Positions 1 to 10,300 of a DNA stretch of 64,000 bases are shown piece by piece. Made by a program: the position numbers and the translations under genes. The stretch comes from Saccopteryx bilineata (lineage: Eukaryota; Chordata; Mammalia; Chiroptera; Emballonuridae), in NCBI RefSeq assembly GCF_036850765.1, contig NC_089490.1:390490558-390554557 (forward strand). Reading direction: 5' to 3'. Numbering within the stretch: the first letter of the stretch is position 1; each line of letters begins with the position of its first letter. Under the pieces are notes generated by a model. That model was given only the letters and a program-made list of their open reading frames with translations, was not told the DNA's origin and made no database searches.

Positions 1-77
1 CCTTGCGGACCCGGTGCTTCCCTCTCCCTGAGCAGAAAGATGCCCACCACCAGGACGCCGCCAGAAAGTAGAAAAAG

Positions 78-89
78 AGAGCGAGAGCA

Positions 90-122
<33 letters not shown>

Positions 123-124
123 CA
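78..124. repeat. GA-rich simple repeat
   Basis: Run of GA and GAGA units just 5' of the CpG-rich segment. It is a purine-rich microsatellite and explains the low-complexity open frame across it. Confidence 0.8.
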
Positions 125-289
125 GAGAATGGGGGCATCCAGCGAGTTGTATCGGGGTAGATGGAAGAGGTCAGGGTCCCGGACAGAGGCCTCTGAAAAC
201 GAAATTCAGGGGTTCAGGGCTTCCTGGACCGGGTAAGGTGGAGAAAAGCAGTCTCCCCAAGGGTGGGGGGAGGATTTCCCAGAGAGGCA

Positions 290-600
290 GAGAGAAGGCT
301 GCAACCCCCTCCACGCTCCCGCCCGACCCGGGCTCAGGGGTGGGTACGGCGCCTGCGGCGGCAGGAAAGCCTGGGCGAGGCGGGAGGCCGCCGCACAGCA
401 ACTAGAAGCCCAGCAGCGAACCCCGCAGACACGCGAACCACGTTCAGGCGCCACCGCTTTTTGCGAGAGCTCGGGTAGCCTAGCAACTACGAAACAAAAC
501 GGAAGTGGAAGGGTGAGGAGCCAGGGCGCTTCCGGGGAGCCAGGCCCCGCCTCATAAGGAAAGATTGACGCCTGCCTAGTGCTGATTCAGATTCATTCCT
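290..600 (-). promoter_or_regulatory. AGBL2: CpG-island promoter, probably of AGBL2
   Basis: CpG dinucleotides are dense from about 300 to 540, in contrast to the AT-rich sequence that follows. In human the gene next to the FNBP4 3' end is AGBL2 (CCP2, a tubulin-tail carboxypeptidase), on the same strand, with its promoter about 2 kb beyond the FNBP4 poly(A) site. Here the CpG segment lies about 2.8 kb beyond that site. Promoter-type motifs are present: an X-box at 475-487, ETS-type CGGAAGTG at 500-507 and CCGGAAG (minus strand) at 529-535, and a GC box GCCCCGCCTC at 544-553. No AGBL2 coding exon is visible, so the assignment rests on synteny. Confidence 0.6.
475..487. promoter_or_regulatory. 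RFX X-box (GTAGCC-T-AGCAAC)
   Basis: The 13 bases match the X-box consensus GTNRCC(N0-3)RGYAAC at every fixed position, with a one-base spacer. RFX factors bind X-boxes in promoters of ciliary genes, and AGBL2 is a cilia-associated gene. The site is in the CpG island beside two ETS-type sites. Binding itself is inferred. Confidence 0.6.
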
Positions 601-696
601 TTTCGACCAGTATTGCGGGCCCCACTTTTGAGTAATCAATTTTAATTGGTTTGATGAATGTTCAAACTTAATTGCTGTTCCTTAGCTTTATTGTTT

Positions 697-832
697 TTTA
701 AATTTTATTTTTAAAGAGGAAGGGGGGCAAAGAGAGAGAAACATCCATTTGATTCTTACCTAACCGGGGATGGAACCTGCAACCTTGGTGTATTGGGAAG
801 ATGCTCTCAGAACCCAGCCAGGGTTCCTCAGC
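697..832 (-). repeat. Ves SINE, minus
   Basis: Reads in reverse as a Ves copy: an A-rich tail with AGAGAGAGAAACATC, then CAACCTTGGTGTATTGGGA (B-box arm) and a degraded ACCCAGCCAGGG head. Confidence 0.8.
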
Positions 833-1385
833 TTTAAGGTAACAAGTATTGCTCAAAGGGTGCTGCTCATTTCCCTGTGTATTCTTTACACTTCATCGCT
901 AGAATTGAAAATTTATTTTATTGAAAAAATATATAGAAGAAACAAAATTTATAGATTAAAACCACACAATTTTTACTGATTGGCGGACTTTTAAAATGCT
1001 TCACTTTGGTTGGATAGTGACAAAAGTGCTGGTGCTCTGTAAAATTCCTGCAGGTCTGGAGCACTGTTAAAATCTTTGACAGCTAGTCGATAGCCTCTAT
1101 TTCTAGAAATTTGCTCAATGCAATTACAAGAAAAATATACAGAAAATGGTCACCCCCATACTTGCATAATGGTAAGTAACATTCAATGTATTAACACAGG
1201 ACACTGACTAGGTAAAAATTTTAAATTGTAAGCACATAAATATACCAAAATACAATTCAAACTATTGTTGCCTTTGGTTGACTTTGCATGACTAAAACCA
1301 GAAATACATATATACTTTTATAATCAGAGGGAGAAAAAGTACCTTTATTTTTTTCAAAATGCTAACCACTTTACATAACAGTTGC
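833..1385. other. Intergenic sequence, no feature recognised
   Basis: AT-rich sequence between the AGBL2 promoter and the first DNA transposon. I see no exon, RNA gene or recognisable repeat. Confidence 0.5.
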
Positions 1386-1602
1386 CCCTCACCATCGTGA
1401 TTCACTTTTCACGGTCTCACTGTATCGTGGATTTTAAAATTGTATGTATCTAATTTTGTATCACTTATTTTTTGCTATATCGTGAGATTTTCCAGTATAT
1501 AGGTAATTTTAAATATTTATTATTTATTTTTGCAGTAAAATAAGCATTTTCTATACTGTAGAGTGTTTAAAAGCATAGGAAGTGCTTATAAGAGTGTGGG
1601 AG

Positions 1603-1958
1603 CGCCTGACCAGGTGGTGGTCCAGTGGATAGAGCATCGGACTGGGATGCGGAAGGACCCTGGTTTGAGACCCCGAGGTTGCCAGCTTGAGCGCGGGCTC
1701 ATCTGCTTTGAGCAAAAAAGCTCACCAGCGTGGACCCAAGGTCACTGACTCGAGCAATGGGTTCCTCAGTCTGCTGAAGGCCCAAGGTCAAGGCACATAT
1801 GAGAAAGCAATCAATGAACAACTAAGGTGTCACAAGGAGCAATGAAAAACTAATGATTGATGCTTATCTCTCCGTTCCTGTCTGTCTGTCCCTGTCTATC
1901 CCTCTGTCTCTGTAAAAAATAAAAAAAATGAAAATTAAAAAAAGGAGAAAAAAAAAAA
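1603..1958 (+). repeat. SINE-B, +
   Basis: Near full-length copy with head GCCTGACCAGGTGGTGGTCC and tail CTCTGTAAAAAATAAAA. It is flanked by GTGTGGGAG at 1594-1602 and 1959-1967. Confidence 0.9.
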
Positions 1959-1967
1959 GTGTGGGAG

Positions 1968-2287
1968 ACCAGGCGGTGGCACAGTGGATAGAGTGTGGGA
2001 CTGGGATGCAGAGGACCCAGGTTCAAGACCCCGACGTTGTCAGCTTGAGCGCGGGCTCATCAGCTTTAAGCAAAAAGCTCACCAACTTGGACCCAAGGTT
2101 GCTGGCTTGATCAAGGGGTTACTTGGTCTGCTGTAGCACCCCTCCCACCCCTGTCAAGGCACATGAGAAAGCAATCAGTGAACAACTAAAAAGTGCTACA
2201 ACCAAAAAAACCCCATGATTTATGCTTCTCATCTCTCTCTGTTCCTATCTATCCCTCTGTCTCTGTAAAAAAAAAAAAAAAAAAAAA
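1968..2287 (+). repeat. SINE-B, +, second tandem copy
   Basis: Starts ACCAGGCGGTGGCACAG directly after the second GTGTGGGAG and ends in a long A tail before GTGTGGGAA at 2288-2296. It has lost the first bases of the head. Confidence 0.9.
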
Positions 2288-2438
2288 GTGTGGGAAAGGT
2301 TTATACGAGTATGGGGAGGCTTTATAAAGCATTAAAAATATATAAAAAATAAAATAAAGTCACTATTTCGTGGATTTTCACCTATCACGGCAGGTTCTGG
2401 AACCTAACTCCAGTGATAGATGAGGTATATTTCCAAGA

Positions 2439-2802
2439 TTTTTTTGTTTGTTTGTTTTGCATTTTTCCGAAGCTGGAAACAGGGAGGCAGTCAGACTCCC
2501 GCATGCGCCCAACAGGGATCCACCCGGCACACCCACCAGGGGCGATGCTCTGCCCATCTGGGGCGTTGCTCTGTTGCAACCAGAGCCATCCTAGCACCTG
2601 AGGAAGAGGCCACAGAGCCATCCTCAGTGCCTGGGCCATCTTTTGCTCCAATGGAGCCTCAGCTGCGGGAGGGGAAGAGAGAGACAGAGAGGAAGGAGGG
2701 GGAGGGGTGGAGAAGCAGATGGGCGCTTCTCCTGTGTGCCCTGGCCGGGAATCGAACCCGGGACTCCTGCACGCCAGGCTGACGCTCCACCACTGAGCCA
2801 AC
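2439..2802 (-). repeat. SINE-A, minus
   Basis: Reverse SINE-A with the CCGAAGCTGGAAACAGGGAG tail side and CTCCAATGGAGCC in the body. The target duplication ATTTCCAAGA is at 2429-2438 and 2803-2812. The last head bases (GGCCAGGGCC in reverse) are missing, a slight 5' truncation. Confidence 0.9.
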
Positions 2803-2917
2803 ATTTCCAAGACTTCAGTACGTCAAACATTAGCTAATATTTTAGAGTCCAGCTCCAAAACTGAAGTCACAAAAGCAAAAAAAAAAAAAAAAAAAAAGAA
2901 CAAGAAACAAAAAACCT

Positions 2918-3055
2918 GCCCTGGCCTGACACTTTGGATGATTAGAGCACTGTCCCAAAGTGCAGAGGTTGCCAGTTTGATCCTGGGTCAGGGCACACAC
3001 AGGAACAAGACATTCCTCTCTCTCTCAAATCAATAAAATAAACATTTAAAAAAAC
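2918..3055 (+). repeat. Ves SINE, +
   Basis: GCCCTGGCCTGACACTTTGG head, then GATTAGAGCACTGTCC, GTCAGGGCACACACAGGAAC and a CTCTCAAATCAATAAAATAA tail. Confidence 0.8.
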
Positions 3056-3274
3056 CCAACAAACACCAAAATTGAAATCACAGAATTTTCTGGTAGAAGC
3101 GTTTTTCCTAACCTGTCCCCAACCCCAGTTTCCTCACATACAACCGACTCAAAATCCTACCGCACTGTTTGAGTACTGTTCTCTAATGTAATCCTTACAC
3201 CGTAATTTGAATCGAAAACAATCAAGACTGAATTAAAATAAATCTTGGTTATATAATCACAAAATAACAATCAG

Positions 3275-4251
3275 AAGTATAAAAAAAGCTTTATTAGTGC
3301 ATATATACAAATTTACAAGGTCAGAAACTGGAGAAATACAAACAGCTTTAAAACACAATCTGCTTTTTCTTCAGTTTAAAGTGACTTTTACCTGATTGAG
3401 ATACAATAAAAAATACAGAACAGTAAACTGTTTTTAAATACTGGAATTTCATGGAAAATACGATCACACACAAAAGGGAGATGTATTTTGGAATAAGGTA
3501 AGACAATGAAGACACATCAACATATACAGTGGCTCTTGCTACATTTACTGCCACAGGTGTGAAAAAAATTCTCAAAACCAAATACAAACACTTGCTGCTG
3601 CCTGTAATGAAATTTAAATATTTCATCTAGTGTCTGAAATAACAGCTATCACTTCTAGAATGTGTACGATAGAATACTTCTAAAGAGTGTGGCCATCTGT
3701 CAGCACAAGGTAAACAACCTGACAAACTTTCAGCACTTCAGGGGTGGCAGACTGGAGGACGAGGTCAGAGAGAGATTCCGATAATCCCAGTTAAGCAGGA
3801 CAATACACAGCTGCCTTCTTAATTGCACTTGTTCTGGAGTAAAAGTTATTAGGAAGAGAGAGAGCTCCACACTAGAAACAAAGAGCCCCTATTGGTAAAG
3901 AAAACCCTTCACTCGCTATCCGTGTCCTCTACAGAGATATCATACTCATGAGCCACATGTCCAGACTGATGAGGTTAATGGACCTAACATGCTGAGTTTG
4001 CCAGTGTGAGAATAAAGGCAGCCAGGCCAGTCTTCAGACATCTCACCATTCAGCAAAACAGAAAAAAATTGCATTTCATAAATGTGAAAAGTTTATACGT
4101 GTTATGTTCTTGCCCAAAAAATTCATATGCTCTCCCTCATATTTATAGTTCATTGACAACAGTAAAATGGGTTAAGACTCTGAACATATACACGCACATA
4201 CAAATTAATAAAAATTTTAAAAAAATTAAAAAAAAAACAAAACAAAAAACA
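3275..4251 (-). other. FNBP4: FNBP4 3' UTR
   Basis: Runs from the TAG stop at 4252-4254 to the AATAAA at 3290-3295. It contains no SINE, in contrast to the dense SINE load on both sides, which fits an exonic sequence under constraint. Length is about 0.97 kb. Confidence 0.7.
3290..3295 (-). terminator. FNBP4: FNBP4 poly(A) signal AATAAA
   Basis: On the minus strand this reads AATAAA, 956 nt past the stop codon, followed by a T-rich stretch. Cleavage is expected at about 3270-3280. No closer canonical signal was noticed in the 3' UTR. Confidence 0.75.
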
Positions 4252-4342
4252 CTATGTGTTTGGAGCCATTTTCCTTCGCTTCAGTCTTGCTCTCCAATCT
4301 TCAGGAAGGGCTTCAAAATTAGCATTTCTCTCTGCCATGCCA
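4252..4342 (-). CDS. FNBP4: FNBP4 exon 17 (terminal coding)
   Basis: Acceptor TTTCACAG, then the last 30 residues ending RRKMAPNT and a TAG stop at 4252-4254. It contains [16 protein letters not shown], the conserved basic tail. It enters in phase 2. Confidence 0.95.
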
Positions 4343-7300
4343 CTGTGAAAACAACATATAGATTACTTCACTAGAAGGAAAAAGAATGAAACCGTTTATT
4401 TCCTAGCAAACAAAAACGAAATTCTGATGTCACATCTATGTTTATGAAAATGACTCAAATTTCTCAACTACGTACCAGCAAATTCTTTATCAAATTTCTT
4501 CTGTTGGATCTACAGAAGATTTACATACACGTTAGTTTTATGTATATGTTAGTGCCCATTTTGATATACTTTTAGTAATCATTAAAGCCACAATGAAGAA
4601 AAGAGCACATTCTTATAAAAAGTTGTTCTTGAGCCCTGGCCAGGTGGCACAGTAGATAAAGCAAGACCTGGAGTGCCAGAAGCCATGGGTTTAATCCTCA
4701 GTCAGGGAACCTATGAGAAGCAACCAATGAGTGCACACAACTAAATGGAACAACTAAGTGAAACAGTAAGTTGATGCCTCTCTCTCTCTCCCTCATCAAT
4801 GGAAAAATAAATAAGTTTTTCTTGGCTTCTAGGAGTTATTCTTAAGAAAGATATATTTAATCTTCAGGGCCTTTTGGACCTAATGTTTTTGAGATTCTCT
4901 TTTGATCGGTTCTAACTATTTATGATATACATGGCTTATTAAGTCATCCTAAAAGTAGAAAAAACTCAGATTCTACTTTGCAATTATTAGAATGGTACAC
5001 TGGCCTCTTTTGTAAAGCTAAAATGATCACAATACCTTTGTGGTTTCCCTTCATCATCTTAAATAGTTTGCTATTTCATCACTGTCAAAATCAATCATTA
5101 TTCAATTCCTGGCAATAATAAAGAAGACTAAAAATTTTTTTTTAAAAAAATGGAATAGTGGATTCACCTGCAAGGGTGTTATGCAAGTGAAATAAATTGC
5201 TACTAATACCATTACCTTAGTTTTCTTATGTTGCCCAAAAGAGTACACCACCTTTTTTTCCCCCATTTTTTTTCTCTTTTTTTGTATTTTTCCAAAGCTA
5301 GAAGTGGGGAGGCAGTCAGACTCCTGCATGCATCCGACCGGGATCCACCCAGCATGCCCAATGCTCTGCCAGGGCAATGCTCTGCTAATCTGGGGTGTTG
5401 CTCCATTGTAGCCAGAGCCATTCCAGTGCCTGAGGCAGAGGCCATGGAGCCATCCTCAGGTCCCAGGCCAACCTTGCTCCAATGGAGCGTTGGCTGCGGG
5501 AGTGGAAGAGAGAGAGAGAGGAAGGAGAGGGGGAAGAGTGGAGAAGCAGATGGGTGCTTCTCCTGTGTGCCCTGGCTGGGAATCGAACCCGGGACTTCCA
5601 CACGCCGGGTCAACGCTCTACCGCTGAGCCCACCAGCCAGGGCCTGCATCACCTTTTTTTTTTTTTTTTCTGAAGCTGGAAACAGGGAGAGACAGTCAGA
5701 CAGACTCCCGCATGCTCCCGACCGGGATCCACCCGGCACGCCCACCATGGGGCGATGCTCTGCCCACCAGGGGGCGATGCTCTGCCCATCCTGGGCGTTG
5801 CCATGTTGCGACCAGAGCCACTCTAGCGCCTGAGGCAGAGGCCACAGAGCCATCCCCAGCGCCCGGGCCATCTTTGCTCCAATGGAGCCTTGGCTGCGGG
5901 AGGGGAAGAGAGAGACAGAGAGGAAGGCGCGGCGGAGGGGTGGAGAAGCAAATGGGCGCTTCTCCTGTGTGCCCTGGCCGGGAATCGAACCCGAGTCCTC
6001 CGCACGCTAGGCTGACGCTCTACCACTGAGCCAACTGGCCAGGGCCTGCATCACCTTTTAAAGAAGCAAAAAATTAAGTTTGGGTCCCCAGACTTATTTG
6101 CATAGTTTCTTATTCTTTTACAAATAAAATATGAATGCAAATAGATAGTGGTACTGTAGATTCAACTTCATCACTTAGTATTTTGTAACAAGAACCTGGG
6201 AAGATTTCATTTTTCTAAAAAGACATGCTGACAGCCTGACCTGTGGTGGCACAGTGGATAGAGCATCAACCTAGAACACTGAGGTTGCTGGTTCGAAACC
6301 CCATGCACAATCAGTCAAAGCACATATGAGAAGCAACTACGAGTTGATGCCTCTTGCTCCAAACCACATCCCCCTTCTATCTCTGTCTAAAATCAGTAAA
6401 TAAAATCTTTAAAGAAAAGAAAAAATATATATATTTTAAACGCCTGAGTGCTGGCCGGTTTGCTCAGTAGTAGAACTCCGGCCTGGCATCTGAGTCCTGG
6501 GTTCGATTCCTGGTCAGGGCACACAGGAGAGGTGACCATCTGCTTCTTCACCCCCCCACCCCCGTTTCTGCAGCCATGGCTCAGTGGTTCCAATGAGTTG
6601 GCCTGGGTACTGTGAATGGCTCCATGGCCTCCACCTCAGGTGCTAAAAATACCACCAAGCCAAACAACCAGGGCCTTGATAGAGTTCTCAAATGGACAAA
6701 TGCTGAAAGCAGATGTGTACTGACTGGAGATAAACAGGTATTTTAGAAACAAAAAAATTGGAATGACCATTTCGATTGGTGTTTATATATGTATTTAAAA
6801 ATGAAAATGTTTTGCCTGACCAGGCAGTGGTATAGTGGATAGTGTAGGACTGGGATGCAGAGGACCCAGGTTCAAAACCCTGAGGCTGCCAGCTTCAGGG
6901 TGGGTTATCTGACTTGAGCAGGGGGTCATAGACATGACCCCATGGTCACTGGCTTGAACAAGCAGTCACTTGCTCTGTTGTAGCTCACCCCCCCTCCTAT
7001 CAAGGCACATGTTGAGAAAGCAACCAACGAACAACTAAGGTGCTGCAAGAAAGAATTGATGCTTCTCATTTCTTCCTGTCTGTGTCCCTATTTGTCACTG
7101 TCAAAAAAAAGAAAATTTTTTGATTATGAAGCAAAGAATGACTATTTTCTCCCATGTTTTCATAAGTGTTTTTGGATGTTACAAGTGCAAGAAGCAGAAG
7201 AAAAGATAAGCTATCAGAGATGAACCTGAACTCTGGCATCACATTTACCAGATGAGGATGGTCCAGGTTATACATGACAATCAAGCAACCCAGCAATAGT

Positions 7301-10300
7301 AGGAGAATGTTGCTCATTTCAGTATGTATACCTTCAAAACCAGGAAAATAAACAGTAAAAATTTGAGTTGGCTATGTTTAAATTCTTAGTAAAATTTCTA
7401 ATGAAGTTTTCTCCCCTTCTCTTTATTTTTACTTCTGTAAATAATATGTAAAATAAAAATTAAAAATAAATAAAAGGTCTATTAGATTATTCTTCCTGGT
7501 AGGCTGAGTGATAAAAGTCCTTATTGTAAGATGATCAACTGGTGGGAGAAAGTATTAACTCTGATAGTTCAGATTCTGAAAAAGGCTAAGACATCATATT
7601 TACAGATAAATATTTCTATGCATTAACCACAGCCCAACCCATTTGTGGTCTCTTTTCTTTTACCTGACCAGCTGTTGCTGTTTCCACTCTTCGATTCGTT
7701 TCTGTGTGGTTGATTCCCGGTCCTCTTCACTGGAACTAGAGTTCTCCTCTTCATCTAACTCACGCTGGATACTCTGCCACTTCTTTACCAGAGATGGCAT
7801 TTTGGTTTTACTCTTCTTTGCCTATAACAAATGTTAAAAAGTCAGAAGAAAAACAGTATATGAAATAAGGAAATGAGCCTTCCATATGACACCAGGATCT
7901 TTTCCTAGTGCTACAGAATAAGTAAACATTAAAATAAAAATAGCCTGACCAGGCAGTGGCGCAGTGGATGGAGCATCGGACTAGGATGTGGAGGACCCGG
8001 GTTCAAGACCCCAAGGTTGCCAGCTTGAGCACGGGCTCATCTGGTTTGAGCAAAGCTCACCAGCTTGGACCCAAGGTCGCTGGCTAGAGCAAGGGGTCAC
8101 TCGGTCTGCTGAAGGCCCAAGGTCAAGGCACATATGAGAAAGCAATCAATGAACAACTAAGGTGTTGCAACGTGCAATGAAAAACTAATGATTGATGCTT
8201 CTCATCTCTCTCCATTCCTGTCTGTCCCTATCTATCCCTCTTTCTCTGTCTCTGTAAATAATAAAAATAGCCTGGTCAGGTGGTGGCACAGTGGACAGAG
8301 CGTTGACCTGGGATGCTGAGGACCCAGATTAGAAACCTCAAGATAGCTGGCTTGAGCACAGGATCAGACATGACCCTGTGGTTGCTGGCTTGAAGCCCAA
8401 GGTTGCTGGCTTGAGCAAGGGGTCACTGGTTCAACTGAAGCCACCCCCCCCCCATCAAGGCACTTATGAAAAAGCAATCAATGAACTAAAGTGCGACAAC
8501 TACGAGTTGATGCTTCACATCTTTCCCTGTCTCTTCCTCACTAAAAACATAAAAATTAAAAAAAAAAAGACACAAAATATGTACCATTTTAAGCTCTTGT
8601 CAATAATTTCTTTTTCTTTTCTTTTTAAAATGTTTGTTAAGTGAAAGGAGGGGAGATAGTGAGACAGGGCTCACACATGTGCCTAACTGGGATCTACCTG
8701 GCAACCCCATCATGAGCTGATGCTTGAGTACTGAAATATTTTTAGCGCTTGAGGCTAATGCACTTGGACCAACCAAGGTATCCTCAGCACCTGGGACCAC
8801 ACTCGAACAAGCTGAGCCACTGGCTGCGAAAGAGGAAGAGGAAACGAAGGGGAAAAGAATGGAGAAGAGAAACAGATGGTTGCTTCTCCTGTGTGCCCTA
8901 AATGGGAATTAAACCCAGGACATCCATACACCAGGCCAATGCTCTTATCTACTAGGCCATCAACCAGGGCTTTGCCAATAATTTCTACCAATTATAAACT
9001 TAAAGCTTGGTTAAAAATCTAAAAACTGCAGGCTTAGCTCAGTTGGTTAGTGTCATCCCAAAACACCAAGGCTGACCAGGGTTCAGTCCCTGGTCAAGGC
9101 ACATATGGAAAGTGACCAATGAACGCACAACTAAGCAGAACATAAATGAATGCTTCCCCAACCTCTCTCTTCCTCTCTCTATCCCTCTTAAATTAATCAA
9201 TTAAAAAAGAAAAACAAGACTGATTGACTAGTGGTGGCACAGTGGATAGTGTATCAATCTGTGATGCTGAGGTCCCAGGTTCAAAACCCTGAGGTCACCA
9301 GCTTGAGCGTGGATCCCATGGTGGCTGACTTGAGCCCCTCCATTCCCCCCTCCTACATCAAGGCACATATGAGAAGCAACCAACGAACAACTAAACTGAA
9401 GCAACTATGAGTTATGACTCCCATCTCTCTCTGTAAAAAAAAACAAAAAACCAACCTCCCCCAATAAACTTGAAATTCATATAAAATTATAAGAGTGGAG
9501 GTGAGGGCAGTGACATGTCCAAAGGTAATAGAGATTGAAGCACAGGCACACTGGACTGAAGAAGGGTCTAGAACAGAGTAAGGGGGCCTGAACAGTCAAT
9601 ACTTTAAAAAGTATGTCTCAATTTCAAAATATACTACAAAGCTATAGCAATCATCAAAACATTGTGGTACTGGCATATAGACCAATGGAATAAAATTGAA
9701 AGTCCAGAAATAATCCCATATATTCATGGTGAATTGATTTTAGACAGCGTTTTCTATTCAATGGAGAAAGAATGGTCTTTTCAACAAATGGTGCAGAGAC
9801 AAAAGAATATCCACATTCAAGATAATAAAACTGGATACCATAAACAAAAATTTACTAAAAATGGGTAAACAACCCAAGTCTAAGTGCTAACACTATACAA
9901 CTCTTAGAAGAAAACAAAAGGCAAATTTCATGACCTTGGATCTGGCAATGAATTCTTTAAAATGACACAAAAAGCACAAGCAAACAAAAAACAGTAAATT
10001 TATCAAAATTAAAATTTTTTGCGTACCAATGGACACTATCCAAATAAAAAGAAAATCCAAAAATTGGGATAAAATATTTGCAGATCATATGTTATAAGGC
10101 ATTTGTACATATAACATATCCGGAACTCTTATAATTCAATAACAAAAGGCAAACAATACAATTAAAAACTAAACAAAAGACTTAGACATTTCTCCAAAGA
10201 TATACAAATGGTCAACAAGCAAATGGTAAGATGCATAATATGATTAATTCACTACAGAAATAGAAATCAAAACCATAAGATGCCACTTCATAGCCACTAG

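Larger units (their letters stand above)
1386..2428. mobile_element. Tigger-like DNA transposon, interrupted by SINEs
   Basis: The left part (about 1390-1593) has CACGGTCTCACTGTATCGTG and TATATCGTGAGATTTTCC. The right part (about 2297-2428) has TTTTCACCTATCACGG and a GTTCTGGAACCTAAC segment. These TATCGCGG-type phrases are typical of non-autonomous Tigger/pogo elements. The two parts are separated by two SINE-B copies. The ends are only roughly inverted, so the boundaries are approximate. Confidence 0.55.

Noticed and set aside
40..478. Arg- and Gly-rich open frames in the CpG-rich segment
   Set aside because: They come from GA repeats and CpG-island composition; no homology recognised, and several frames are open at once on both strands.
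1604..1700. tRNA-like segments with A and B boxes throughout the window
   Set aside because: All belong to SINEs with long bodies, A tails and target duplications. None has a complete cloverleaf ending typical of a real tRNA gene.
5212..5871. Open frame of 219 codons on the minus strand
   Set aside because: It lies across two SINE-A copies. The same peptide phrases (for example [17 protein letters not shown]) recur in every SINE-A of the window, so it is a by-product of repeat sequence.
9662..9868. 69-codon open frame on the + strand
   Set aside because: Sequence [15 protein letters not shown] is L1 ORF2-like; it is a remnant of a dead L1, not a gene.
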